Shown piece after piece: positions 1-13,500 of a stretch of DNA of 64,000 nucleotides (positions within the stretch are counted from its first letter, which is position 1; every line of letters starts with the position of its first letter). The stretch is from Arthrinium phaeospermum. Lineage: Eukaryota > Ascomycota > Sordariomycetes > Amphisphaeriales > Apiosporaceae. The DNA lies in NCBI GenBank assembly GCA_006503535.1, contig QYRS01000009.1:1922001-1986000 (forward strand). Direction: 5' to 3'. The notes under the pieces were generated by a model that had not been told where the DNA came from, ran no database searches, and saw nothing but the letters and a program-made list of their open reading frames with translations. The translations under genes and the position numbers were made by a program.

Positions 1-2
1 AG

Positions 3-281
3 ATGGACAACGACGATGTGTCACCGCTGCCCGTGTTCCAGGATGTCTTCAAGCGCGACGCCAGCCGCGAGCGCCACCACAGGGCTCAGTCGCACGCCAA
101 CGTGCTGGCTCCCAACGACGACGATATCGCCCCCCACGAGGGCGTCTCTCCCGTTCCGCCTGTAAAGTCCCGCCGCCGAGCGAGGACCACCAGCCGGAGC
201 CACAACAACCCACCAGCTCAATTTGGCCTCTTCCCCGCAGTTCCGTCCAACAACAACTACTTGCCAGGAGGTCGAATCTAA
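3..281 (+). CDS. 3' end of an unknown protein, cut by window edge
   Basis: An open frame runs in from the left edge and stops with TAA at 279-281. The visible part is 92 residues from the first ATG; that ATG need not be the true start, because only two bases precede it. The segment is hydrophilic, rich in Pro, Ser, Asn and Arg, with a basic stretch (KSRRRARTTSR) and no membrane segment, so it looks like a disordered C-terminal tail. No family is recognised. Support is modest: the composition suits a fungal tail and the frame is open to the edge. Confidence 0.5.
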   Translation: MDNDDVSPLPVFQDVFKRDASRERHHRAQSHANVLAPNDDDIAPHEGVSPVPPVKSRRRARTTSRSHNNPPAQFGLFPAVPSNNNYLPGGRI

Positions 282-1153
282 GCAATCAAATGTGTTTACA
301 TATTATGCATATATATCCCAATATATTTCTTCTAACAGTATCAGTTTTGATACTTAACCCCCCAATGAAGCCTCGAGCTTCAGAAGCTGTTTGCAGGCTG
401 TATTTTACACGTACAACACAGGCACACCAAGCATTGTCGGCGTTCTCATCTGTCGTTACTGGCGCCTATTCCATTCTGTTTTCGATTCATTTACGTTGGG
501 TGCGTACTCTTGGGCCCCATACATAGACAGCGGTTGCGCGGAAAAAATCGCATTCTCTTTTGTATACTAGGCTGGTTTACAAGCCATGGGAAGTGGCCCC
601 AGATTCGTTATACGGCAAGAACCCAGCGGCGGGAGGCGAAAAGGGACATCAAAAACTGTTTTCGGCGATGTATGATGGGATTTTCATATGAAGAGTTGTC
701 TTCAGCAAGCCGCGTATAGAACGAATGGGTTCCTGGGCTCTATATTCCCCCCAGAACCAGTTTTACATTCAGCGTCCACATCACTGGGACGTAATATGTA
801 CTTCACGGACTAGCCAGTCCATCATTTTCCTTTATATTTAGTGTGCCTTGGAAGGGGAGAGGAGAGAGGGCGATTTATATACTTAGACGTCGGAGGGATG
901 CTTTCAAAGCATCCCCCCAAAAATATTACTACTCCAGCTATGTCTGGATCCAAACTTGCAAGCTGCCTTTTGGTCAGGATTCGTTTGGTTGTGACTTGCT
1001 AACATTTGACATTTCATTTGGTCAAGCAAACAACGCTTCGCGCGAACGATGCTTGCCGCCATCTAGGTGGCCATGATCATTGGCTCTCTCTTCGTTGAGT
1101 ATCGATTCTATAAAGTCCTTATCATCCTTCCTGGGCTGTGGTCACTGGCCTGC
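282..1153. other. Intergenic, convergent 3' ends
   Basis: This lies between the stop of the left-edge gene (+) and the stop of the ECM15-like gene (-). It should hold both 3' UTRs. No further gene, RNA or repeat was seen. Confidence 0.5.
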
Positions 1154-1735
1154 TCACGAGCTGCTGCCCTCGGCTAGGAGATCCTCCACTCGTTTCACTT
1201 TGTCCGCAGCTGACTGCTTCTTGTCCGTCCTACACAGTAACTGTCAGCACGCACGTACACACACTTCTCGCTCACATCTTTTCGTATTGCCATCTCCAGA
1301 GTAACTGGTTAAGTGAGGCTGTGTGCATTTACTCACCTGGAACCGACTCTCATGGACGACTGGACCCGGAGGACGCCCAGCGAGTGGACCAGGCTGTGCG
1401 CCTGGCCGATGAGCTTCATGACTTCATCCCACGAGCCCTCTATGCGGAAATATTAGCATCAATGTGTGTTTGTTTGGTGGATACGAATGAATGGGTGCGT
1501 ACCGACTGTGGTGCCGGCCGAGTGCATGGTGCACGTCAGGCCGCTGGCGTTGAGCAGCTTCTGCACCTCGGCCACCTCTTTGGCTACGGAGACGCTGCCT
1601 GTGCCGACCTAGATAGGCATAAGACAAGGGTGTTAGCATGGTGTACCTCTTCATGGGTTGCGACGGAATACTGACGGGTATCAGGCAGAAGTCGGCATAG
1701 GCCCGCTCGGGGGTGGCGATGCTGCTGTAATCCAT
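1154..1735 (-). CDS. ECM15: ECM15-like thiamine-binding protein (UPF0045/MTH1187 family)
   Basis: There are four exons on the minus strand: 1735-1676, 1608-1503, 1439-1337 and 1229-1154, giving 114 residues. Introns are 67, 63 and 107 nt with GT-AG ends. The yeast ECM15 family is about 100 residues, so the length fits. Residues 14-20 (ADFCLIP) match the conserved first strand, and the motif TCTMHSAGTTVEGSWDEV in the middle is the family signature around the ligand pocket. The C-terminus (RTDKKQSAADKVKRVEDLL) matches the final helix. Known members are small ferredoxin-like tetramers that bind thiamine; the cellular role is poorly defined. The same frame stays open upstream to 1858, but that extra segment is not conserved-looking, so the ATG at 1735 was chosen. 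The first donor is GTCAGT, the only one that keeps the frame. Confidence 0.88.
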
Positions 1736-4700
1736 CTTGATGGCTGCGTCGTGGTGGTGGGGGAACCTGACTGAACGTGGTAAAGGTAGTAAGTAATAGG
1801 TGTGGTAAGCAGCACTAGGGACAGAAGAGGCTACCACACTGATCGGGCTCTGATTCACCTAGCTTGAAGGTCGGAATGCTATGCTGTTTGTTGTTAAGGT
1901 AAGCTGCTGTCGTTCAGAAGGGGTCGTCTGCAACGAACGATTGATTGCTGGCGGCGGGGTCGTCGCCGTTGCCCGGAAAGCGCCGGGTTTGCTAGTGCGG
2001 CGGCCCCCCCTCTTTTTTTGCTGGCGGTTTGGTGTCGCCATTGAATTGAAGGGGGAGTGAGTGATGCTCACCATTGGGTACGGGAAATGCTATTTACAGA
2101 TTGATGTCTCTGGCGTCCGATAGAGTTGGATCTGGTAGATCCTGGTAGCTACCCAGGATTTTTGTCCTTGTCTCATACATAGGAGGCACCTTGGACGTCG
2201 CGTGTGATGCCTAAGGATCCTTTATACGGCTAGATCGTATATTAGGAGGTGGATTTCCCAGCTTAGCAGTAGATCTAGTTCGTCACCTCGATAGAATCAA
2301 CTTTACTAGTGATAGTACTACACATTGTATTGGGTCTCCTGGGGTAGAGATAAGAAAAGACTCCCATGGCTGCGCTTGGAGTGGAAGCTCCAGGGAGACG
2401 AACATGAAAGGATGGATGTGTGGCTGGGGGACTAGCTATATTCACTGTCACGTAGTCTACATCCTTTATGAGATTAGGGAAGGTACGTTGAGGTCGGCAG
2501 AAGTCATCGGCAATTTTTGTGTACTGCTTGGGGCTCTGACTTGTCGTGCCAGCTAATGACTGCTAAGATACGAACTGCCCTCGAACTCGTGACAAAAGTA
2601 AGGGGCACATGCAATGAATGGGTGGCTTGGACGCCGGAGGAGTCATGTTTATAGCTCAGATGTGTCCATACATCTCTTCCTGGTATCGAGTGGCACGCTT
2701 TGCTGTATCTTCGGGAGTCACGACTGGTCTCATACGGATGAGCAATGACGAGGGGGTTGGAGACCATAGACGAGAGAAGATTGGTTTGGGTCGTCTAACG
2801 ATTGAATGCCCCAGTAATCTCTACATACAGTACCTAGTACATCAGCCATAACCAAGGCGTCGTGTTACTGTAGTTGTTCCCTTACTAGCTACTCGGATAT
2901 CATAGATACCGTGGCGTCTTGATGCCTGGTGAAGCAAGCATGATCATCGACTATACGTGAAGCTCGGCCTCATGGCTGGCTTATAGGAGTTCACGAGCCT
3001 ACATCCAAAACCCTTCTACGGTATGACAAGGCCCGATGACTTCTTTTCGCGTGCGCTCGGTTTCCGGGTTACTCGAGAGAGCCGGTGACCTGACAGTAGC
3101 AGCTGGGCGAGCGAGTAGTTGCTCATACGACAGTGGTGAAACGTAGTAGTAGTTTGGCGAAGACTCATCCATCAACGAGATTTGAATAAGGCCTCCCGCA
3201 AGTCTCGTTCAGCAAGGTGTTTCAGGGAAGTAACCTTCTTATTACAGATACTCCTTCGTCGCCAAGGCGGAAAAGCCCATTGATGTCTTCCCTCTTCATT
3301 GTACGATAGCGGTAGAAGGGGTAGCTTCTGCATATCTCCCACGGACTTCGCTACGACGAAAAGGAGAACAGATGGGCGGGCTCAGGGACGGCCGTGTCAT
3401 TTTCCACCAGCTAGCGAGCATTCTACGAATCGGTAGGCACAAGAGAATTGCCGGAGGAACTTCACTGTAGAGAGTGTATCATGTTGGGATTTACAGGCCA
3501 ATGGCATGGGAGCGCAGGTAGCTCCGATGCTTGACCGCTTCGCGTATGCACACCATCTCTACCTAGTCTACAGGCGAGATCCAAAATGGGCCCCTCGGGA
3601 ACCGAGCCTTACGTGAGGAGGTGCTGGCTAGGCTACACATATGAGAGGCACCCATTGATGGACGGCTACAAGTTCGGGTATTTACTCGCACATGTCGCCT
3701 TTGTAAAGGGTGGTGATAAGCTCTAGTAGACGGTCAAGACGCTGACTTGACAACGTCGTCCTTTTGCCCGCTGGGGCGGGTTGGTTCAGTTTGTCAGAGC
3801 ACTTGTCCCTTCGCCGTGACAGCTTTGACTTCACGTAGAGGTTGCCATGAACCTCGTGAGGCTCTCAGTATCATCCTCTGTACATTCGTTATCGCATATT
3901 ACGCCGGCGACCTGCACTTGGCCTGCACTTGACAAGACATGGGTGCCCGCCGCATTCCTACGTATCAGAACTATTATCATTTCAATACTGACCTTCGGGT
4001 ATCATCATATAGTGAATGGGAGAGCATTAACCTAAAGCACGGTGACCACGTCCATTTGGTCTTCAACGTCGTGTGTTAGGGCTTAATCCTGAAGCAAGTC
4101 AGGGGCATGTGAGCTGGGTGCCGCCAAAATCGAATATGCATTCCGCATGAAGACGTGCAACCAGTGCCTGATGATGCTGTCTTCTTCGACCAGGCATTCC
4201 ATAACCAGTCAGATTGATAAGAAGGTTCACTTTCCGGGGACATTCGTCAGAGAAATTACATTCATGGCTTCGCGAAGCTGCCTGACATGTAGAGATATTT
4301 ACATGGAAGCCCCCTCTCCGTACGTACGCTCTCACGATAGCATCACGCCCTCCCCACCGCGGGCAACACCTTCACCCCTTATGCGACATCCAGATTCCAG
4401 ATAAGCAAGTTACATGACGATGTATGTCACCCAAGGGACGCGGACGAGATATGCCTGTCGACCGCCGGGATGCTGATGATGCATAAGCGCTGACTGAGAG
4501 GCACGATTTGGCACCGCAAGGGCACACGAGTCAGGGGGGCGGCTTGTCTTATCAATGCATTCAAGCATTGCCAATGAGCTGTGGGAGCCTCACATCCAGT
4601 CATTTCCCCCGGTGTGCGGACCAGCAAATGAGGTGATTGCCGTCTCTCTCTCTGACCAGGGAAATCACCCCATGGCGTGATACATACCTGTCGCACATCC

Positions 4701-4785
4701 CGTGTGCCGGAAGGCTGTCCCCGAATGTTCGGACGGAAGCCCAAGTCTCGCCTCCCGCCTCACACCCCCCGTGCCCGCTAGCATG

Positions 4786-4804
4786 TCAAGTCAAGTCAAG
4801 TCAA
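4786..4804. repeat. TCAAG tandem repeat
   Basis: Three complete TCAAG units are followed by TCAA. It is intergenic and no function is apparent. Confidence 0.9.
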
Positions 4805-7070
4805 TACTAACACGCCTCCACCGCAGCCCGCGGGCCGCAGGGAAAGGAGGGGATGAAGAAGACCGCAAGTCATGTGAAGAAAAAAAAAGTTGAGTTGACA
4901 GCTGCGGAGGTCGTATCACGGGGGGGAGATTAGGAGCCGCAGTGCGGGGTGAGGGGAGGGGACGACGACGAGATGCGTGCGTGTGTGTGCAAAACACACC
5001 GGGCAACGATCTACGCGACTCATCCGGCCAAAACCCCTTAGTCAGGAACATGCTTTTCGGGTCACTGCCCGGTTACCTGTCAAACTTAGTTCCTGATGAC
5101 TCGCCAAAGAACTCCACGGCGGGCAGTGTCTGGAACCTCTTCGCTGTTGTTCATCAGACGAACACACATGGGACTTACAGTACTCGACGATCCCGGCAAG
5201 CAAGGGAACCACATCATCCTCATCGGATATCGATCCACACTCGCAGGTTGTCTCGACCTTGCTGGCTTGCAGGGAAGGGAGGTCCTCCCCCTCGTGGTGG
5301 GTTTGGGTTGACAGGCAGCCTGGGGGATCACAAGTCATAACAACAGATAACAAACGCAATTTATCCTACTCATGTCACAATGGGAGTGAAATGTACACAG
5401 TGAGATGGGGACTCCGGCAGGTACAGATTGACGGAAGGCTCTCTGCAATGATTCGGATCATAGCGCGTCAGATTGTGCGGGCGAGGGTGTGTTGATACTT
5501 AGTTTGTGGTCTGGGTGGTAATACGCCGTACCGTTTCATTACATGCTCAGGCAAAAATCAACTGTTATGGGCGTATGTATTTCATTTCACACAGGTGTCC
5601 AGCTCCTAACAACCGCGGGATCACTCGCTGTAAGTAACTACAACCATGCAGGTACTTATTTATGATTTATGGTTTGTGTGGTTTGGAGCGTGTCGCCATC
5701 AAACCTTGTGACCCCAAACTGCTGCCCACAGGGGTTTCATGGCAAAAGACAAACACTCCTGCTGGGAACCGTTCGATGTATGAAGCGTGGTAGACAGGAA
5801 ATTTCAGATCGAGCCGTTTAAAGTACCCAAAAACCATGTGTTTCTGGAAAGCACTCGTCTCGTATATGTACATAAGTGGGCGTAAGGTGCATTGGGACCT
5901 CGCTGAAATACAACGGTGAATACGATCTGGTAGAGCTCAAATGAACCGTGGGCTAGTTGCATACGAGCCTCGCGAGCTGTAAAATAGTAACGACAACAAG
6001 AAGAAAAGATCGTGTTATGAGGTATCCAGAGGCCTCTCGAGAGCGTTGTAAAGTCCAAGCATTGTGCTGCTGTTCCTCGATAAGGCGTATGTTGTATCTT
6101 TGCTACAAACATTAGAGACCACAAGGGTCATTACTCACCGCGCTCGTGATATGCCCCTCTGGCCCTTCACACCTCGGCCCCTATTCTTCATGATCACGAG
6201 GGTTCACACATTTACATGAGAACGGGTACTCTTCGTAACAATCATGATAACAACGGGATGAATCATAAACTATGTGCGCAATCCTTCTTGGGACGCGTGG
6301 GAATGATCCCGAGACGTTAGGCAGAAGAACACCAACCTGGGAATGGCAAAACCATATACTCGCCGTCTCTATACTCCGTTATCAACCTCGGGCGCCGCTT
6401 ATGTGCGGAACGACACCAAGCGGAATGATTTATACCGATTATACAGCCCAACAAGCCAGTGAAATCCCGGGGTAAACCGTCGACGAAATAAGCTTTGCCC
6501 CCAAACGGGCGCAGACCCCGTCACCCCGTCAGTCCGACACCTCTCATCTACACATTTCCTGCTCGACGACGACGCGAAGGCGCAAGCTACGTACGACGGG
6601 CCGTTGCGGGCTGAGTATGATCTACAGGGCAGCAGCAGCAGCGGCGGCCAAAAAAGATAGGGCAGCCAGCCTTATGATAGAGATACCCTTTCATTATGGT
6701 ATGGGTTCTTCAGCTATAGCTGCCTGCCTACTTAGCTAGCTCAGCCCATGGATCGCGGGGAGGAAAGTTTAAATATGATATGCTACCATCTACTATCAGC
6801 AGCCCATCTCGCGGTCTGCCATGTAGATAAGATGCGAGCCAATGCCGCCAGTGAAGGTAACGACCCTTGCCGCACTTCCGACTTTGGCTCATGAAGCAAT
6901 GGCGGTGGTAGGAGGCCAGCCATGTGACCAAGCAACGAGGACCTCAAGGTCAACGCCCTTCACGATAAAGCCCCAATGATATCTACCCACCGAGTACACC
7001 TCACCCGTAACTTCAGCTAGAGCAAACAATAGACTACCTCCCAGCCTTGGAAACGAAGCAAGCAGTCAGT

Positions 7071-7105
7071 CACCGAGCAATGGCACACCGAGCAATGGTA
7101 CACCG
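7071..7105. repeat. 15-nt tandem duplication
   Basis: The unit CACCGAGCAATGGYA occurs twice in a row, followed by the first five bases of a third copy. The copies differ at one position. It is intergenic. Confidence 0.85.
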
Positions 7106-7530
7106 CTGTTATCATGCAATGAGCATCATCATGTGCCATGTATTGATGGCCGTGTGAACGTACTGTAGCTATCTATAGAGGAGGCAGGCGAGCACCGTCC
7201 CATGGATGCAAGGCAGCTTCACTGTCTTAGGGGGACAAGCCAGCAAAATCTTGTTTGCGACGGCATGAAACATACAGAGCCGCCACGAAAAAAGCCATCC
7301 CACCACTCCATCGTCCAATCCATCAGGACACAAGGCACACCCTTCAGACGGACCCCCAGAGGCGATTCATTGACATCCCCCAACTGGTCAGATAGGGGCA
7401 AACAGGCAGGTCGTCGCGCCTGTCCGCGATACGCATACGCTCTCTCCTCCTTCGTTCACTTTTCTGCTTCCTGAACCTTTCCGGTTTGAGATCGCCCAGC
7501 ATATACAGCCGCGGCCAGCGCGATGGGCAG

Positions 7531-7549
7531 GTAGTAGTAGTAGTAGTAG
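7531..7549. repeat. GTA microsatellite
   Basis: Six GTA units are followed shortly afterwards by a short CA run. It is intergenic. Confidence 0.9.
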
Positions 7550-10500
7550 GCCACACACACACTGTCAAGCCTGGCGTGCGCCCCATCTCGGGAGATTGGG
7601 CCACTGAGGGGAGATTAGGAGCAAGCCACCAATTCCACGCAAGACGTGCCGCCCTGGGATAAGATCGGCTTGTAAGACAGGACAGCGGCCTAGCACTGAT
7701 GGGGATAGAGAACCCCGAGGCCGCAGCAGCGTGAGGCATTAGAAGCAACGGCGATCGTCATCCTCGTCGTCACCGTATCTTCGGATACATGTATGCGAAC
7801 CTGACACGATTGGAATGCATTCGGGCAAGTGGAAGAATACAGCCTTGCCTTTGCCCTACCTGCCACAAGGACGTGTTCGAGGATAGCGCGCTTGCGGTAG
7901 AGCGAACGAGAAATGGGCCGACCCAGACGAGGATTTGGCACATGGAATAGACTGTCTCTTGAGCCGTGCTTGAATATCTGATACTCGTTCTCTCGAGCTA
8001 CCAGCCCGACAGCTACATTAGCCAGTGATCTTAATTAGCATCTCTGTTTTAGTCGTGACTTTGACATGCATGGAAGGCTGAAAATGCGCGGGTCACAGAT
8101 CCTGCGATGCTCCTCCCCCTGCGACGGACGGTGCTTATTCGGGCTGACCGCCTAGAATAGAAGAAGCTTGTTCCATGTAAAGTCTTGCGCCGTCTTGCCG
8201 CATGGCGATGCCCTTTCCAGCGAGTACCCCGAAGTCGCACGCGACAGTTCTGGTATAGCCTTGATTTCAGGTATACCCGGCATTGACACGCTTGATCATG
8301 CCTGGTAAAGCGGGTTTTCTTGGTATGGCCGAGAGCAGTTCATGTTGCAGCAATAGACGGGACAGGCATATGCCCCTGGGCAATATCAGTAATAGCACAT
8401 CCGAACACGACGAACACACCAGCCATCTCATGATGCGCGATCCACTCTGTTGTTGGGGTGTGCCCAACGCGAAAAAAAGATAGCTGAGGCTGAGATGGAG
8501 ATCTAGGCAATTCCGCCTCACCGATGCGCTGTCATGGGGCTCAAACACTGTTAAAGCAAGTAACTTGACAGGGAGCTAGCAAGGGGCGCTCTGCTTTCTT
8601 CTCCCGCTGTTTTAGCACATCAGGCGCGCTAATGATGCTTGAAAGGCAACCTGATGAAAGGTACGATCGCATACATAGGGCGTTTGCTTAGCAGCAGGAC
8701 GAACTGACACACAGGAGCAGACACTGGCGCCGACACTGGAAGCAATTGACGTCAAGGGCCTCTCAGCTGCTTCTCCTCGGCGCTCGCTGGTCCGACCGAC
8801 CCAGGATGCCCGTGGGACCATGTTTGTTCAAATGATCGCCGCCCGGTGATGCTTGGCGAAGCAGGTTGCGCAGATATTTCCGGGTGATAGCCACCAGGGA
8901 GCGCGGTACATGTAGCAATTCGTGGTCCACTTGGGGAGCGCGCGCTGACCAGAAGCACCGACGCAGATTGGTCCCAGGTGCCAGGCCTCCAGTCAGTTCA
9001 GTCATTATGAGATGATGGCGAGAATATCCATCCAAATTGGAGCCCAATAATAGGACCATCCTTGATCTTGATGATGGTGCCCCATCAAGTCGAGAGAGCG
9101 TGGTTTTTCGGCCAATTTCCCCAGCTAATAACGTGCACTAGCAAGCACCAATGGTAGATCCCTGAGAGCTATAGCCCAATGATATGAGCAGTTGGACTAA
9201 AAATCAAGGACTAGACCGGCTGGCCAGACTATACGTGTAACGAAACAAATTAGACTGGGGTAAAGAAAGATTTGCTAACCATCACGCCCGCTGCTGGGCC
9301 CTCACCACCCAAGTCCCTGACGAAGCCGAACTCCGTAAGTCTGAGGGCCTGGTCCGGTCCACTCGCAGACCTGAGTAGTAGCTATTATGGAGCACTGGAG
9401 ATGTACAGTATTTGCCCTAATATCGGCATACGGCCAGAGTCGGTCGTCCGCCTTGGAGCTCGGAGCAGAACAGCCATGGAGAAACTGTGTGTACCAGTGG
9501 GCAGTAGTCGTATCCATTGCAGGCAATCATCCCATTGGCCCACTCATCGGTGACGAAGACCCTTGACCGCAAGGAAAGCGATGAATTGTTGACGCGAGCC
9601 CGGTCACGTCGCCCGTAGTTCAGCTTTGCTTTGTGACGTGACGAAAAAGCTCTGCATGGCAGTTGCAGCATGCATTCACAGAAAGATAGACGCTGGCAAC
9701 ACGAGCATGGAGGCATGGCATGCAGACAGGGTTCAAGCTGGCCGTTACGAGTCTGGTGGGTGGTGGTGGTGGTAGCTAGTATGCGCAGTACTTCCGGTCT
9801 GGTTTGGTATGCGCATACACACACACATACGCATACACGCTCTCTGTCTCTCCCTCTCCCCTATCCGTGATATGCGGATGCCGCAAGCTGGGCGATGGGG
9901 CACATGGCCGAAGTGTGACATGTTCGTGTCGCCGCACAGACGCGTTCAGGGAGATGGGATTGACAAATCTAGGCCGGAGATGCAACGAGTCATTGTCTGT
10001 GCTCCGATTGATCATGGATCAGGGCCTCTTTCGAAGTTTCGATAGCAGAGGGAAACGAAACGATCCTTTAGTCCGGCCAATAGATAGCGCGGAACGGCTG
10101 AAGTTGCTAAGTGCGGGAAGCTAGTCGGAGCAGCAAAGAGGGTGCCTGTGGTGTGGGCTGAGGGCGAGTAATGATCTGCAGTAGGGACGAAAACTACTGG
10201 ATCTGTACGGAGAAGACCTGACGCTTTCCAGAGGTTATTGGATATCGAGGGAGAAGGGCGAAGGCGACAATCGTGCCAGCGTGTATTATTGTCGATAGCG
10301 AAAAGGGGGCAGAGGGCATCTGATTCGATTTGGTTTGATTTCATGTCGACCCTAGACGATAAGTCAGCGCACCTCGCGGCACCCGGGTCTGTGCTGAAGA
10401 ATGTGGTGGTACTGAGAGTTCATCTTCACCAATATCGATTTTTTTTTTCATTAGGCCGGCCAGCCCAATCGCGGTGGATCTGGCTCCTCCGGTAGCGCCC

Positions 10501-13500
10501 TGTATTCCACAATGATCGGAGTGATCAGTTCTCAGTAGTGGCAGTCATAATCTTAGTGCTGGGACGAGATTCATGTTGGGCCAAGGGCCATTGGATGATG
10601 CCATCCACAAGTCAGATCAAAGAGGTGGAATCTCGGGGTGGATCGATATCTGTTTTTCGAATCTCGACAATGCTAAACCCAAAGCCGCTTTTCGAACCCG
10701 CATACTCGACGCATCCATTATTTTTTTGCTATGCTCACGTCTTGAGTAGAGGTTTGTACATACTGGAGGTTGACTGCGCTCAATGCTGTCTCCATCAATC
10801 CATTTGGGGCATCCCGTACAGACACAGCATTGAACCGTAACAGTACGTAACCAAGCCCAAGCTATCTGGCGCTTGACGTCACGCCCTCTTGCGGGTACCG
10901 TCAAAGTTACGCCGCACAACGGCCGTTTGCAAGGACCCTTTGGCCGGCCATATGGAACGTGTAAATAAAAGTAGGCCACGTAAAGTACTGTATGTATTGC
11001 CAGTAGGTACCTATTTTCAATGGCAATACTGTGTGTGTGTGCATCCAGCGCTGCTTTTGGCATGTTCATCCACGAGGACCCAAATGTACATAACCTTTAC
11101 TGCCTGTCACGTGCCCTATCGTTCTGAAAGCTTCTTGAATCGCCAAGTGTGGTAATGCAGGATATCGCGAGGGGGCAGTATTGCAGCATTGCAGCATCGC
11201 AGCTGATTTCCCCCGCGAAAGTGTGTTCTGTGCTGTCAGGCCATTCAATGGCGTTTTTTACCCCGTGTTTTGTAGGGGTTGTCAACATCGAATTGATATC
11301 TTGGCCAGGGCCTCGTAGTCCTGTCCTAGTCGCGGTCTAGCATCTAACATCTATGGTGCACAGCATGAGTGGCGCTTGAATCCTCCGCCCAAACGTTTCT
11401 TGCCATTCGTTACCAAAGGGGCGGATGAAGCTAACCACAAGCACGAATTAGCAGGGTAAGCACCAAGCGTCTTCGTTCTAACGAGAGGGACGAGAGATGG
11501 GCGGGCGGGCTTTTTTAGGTAGGAGGCGATGGAAGCGATAGCCGGGCTCAGATAGCCCCCAGACTAAACACGATCCCAAACGATGCAACTCTGACTAACT
11601 AGACGTTTAACGCTCTGCAATTGAAGCCTCACACACATCATGCACCGTCGTTGCATACAAGACCTCTCAATGGTCGAACACAACAAGTGCATGCGAATAT
11701 GAAACGTAAATAAACCGCGCATGCATCGAAGCCTATGACGATACACAGTGCCTTCGCTAAATGATAGGTACTGCCCGGGCAGTCAGCCAGCGGACGGCTG
11801 TAATCGGAACATGCTGACCGCCACGCCACAAGTGGTGGCAGTCCAAGACCCCCCAAGCGCGTATGTGCATTGGCAAAATCAATGAGCATAACGACCTATC
11901 ATACGCAGACAGACGGACAGAGACGGTATCTCATGCCGATGTGTCGAATGAGACGAGGCGAAGGAGGTGCACAGCGAGCAGAATGGTGTGAAGAGAAACA
12001 AAACATTATGCCGCCGACACGTCGGGGCCGGGGTTATGCGGAGGGAGGGAGGTTGCACACTGGGGAATGCTGATGCTGCTACCAGCCTGCCTGTGGCTCT
12101 TCCTCCCAGAACCTCATTCGCTTGCACAAAAAGAAAGGAGGTTGCGACAAGTCAAAACTTCATGGCACGACTTGTCGGAATCTGTGTAGCGACTCAAGTC
12201 CCGGAGGTAGCGCCCGTGCACATCCAGACGCCTGGTTGGTCGGAGGCATGGCATGTAGGTACTTTGGGGAAAAAAAAAAAAGCAACGTGAACCCTTCACG
12301 ATGGATGATACCTCAGGTACTGGATACATCAGCTGTGTGCGGTATGGCCGGTACGGCATATATTGAATTAACATCCAGACGTATTGGCATGGATAGTATG
12401 GAATGAAGAGGTGTCGAATTTCTTCTTTCACCAATCGAGTACCAGCCTCCGTGCACGGTAGCAGTTTCGAGAAAACAGAGACAGATAGGCCAAGACTGAT
12501 ACCTGGTATGGCATATACATATCTCGGGATGATAATTATAGCAAGTCCCGACCATGGCATTGCACTTATGTGGGAGTACCGTAGGCAGGATGCCCAACAT
12601 ACACTACCGTAGCGTGTAGTCGGCCTCGCCATGCAGTAGTTTCAAAGTATATCTCAGCCTCTCATTAGCACCATGTAGGTGTAGGTCTGCCAGTCTGGTA
12701 AAGCTGAATGCCATCGAGACAATTCATCATTTTGCATTGTGCTTTTCCCCTCCGCTCCGACGTGCGGGATATGCGATTTCACAAGCAACGCAACAACCCC
12801 TCCACCCCCAGGCTTTAAAGTGTTGACGTTTGTGCAACTGTCACACAGCAGATGCCCGTCGTCAGCCATTCGGTGATCCCATGAGGGGTGGCAAGCCCGG
12901 GATGTGCCATGGCACCAGTCAACGTCCTCTGTATAAGCAGAGGCCATCCACGTGAACAAGATCCTAGGTGTCTCTGCATGATCCTTGGGTACTACCTTCG
13001 ATCAGAAGGCCAGCGCCTGGGAAAAGTCGCGAGGTGCATGGATGGGAATGGGATGGTGGTCGCTCTTGTTTCCCTTTGCCGACCCTGTCCGTCCTGCGGG
13101 GACATGGATGTCCTCTTCCTCCCCGTCTCTCTTCTCACATCATGAAGACATGGGGGATGCGATAGGAGGTGGCCGACAACCACCAGGCAAGATTAGATGA
13201 GCGCTGGTTGAGCGAATGATTACCTCATTTCTGAGCTCGCTTTGAGCATGCCCTTGTATCATTGGTAAAGGTGGCTAGTCATTCCATGCCACGCCGTAAT
13301 TCCATCATCTAACATGTACTGCGCAATGCATTTTATTGATCATTTGATTTGATTTTATACTTCCTCATCCGTTTCTGGGTGGTGATGAAGATGGCGGTGT
13401 GCTAATATCGGTGGGGATACGCAGCTGCGTGTGATGATGTGTACTGATTGATCTGATCATGCCAGACCTACACCTCCCTACCGTACGAACTTCCTTATTC

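Noticed and set aside
1736..1858. In-frame extension of the ECM15-like protein to 1858
   Set aside because: It would add about 40 residues without conservation to a family of about 100 residues; it is more likely leader sequence, and the codon at 1858 is not ATG.
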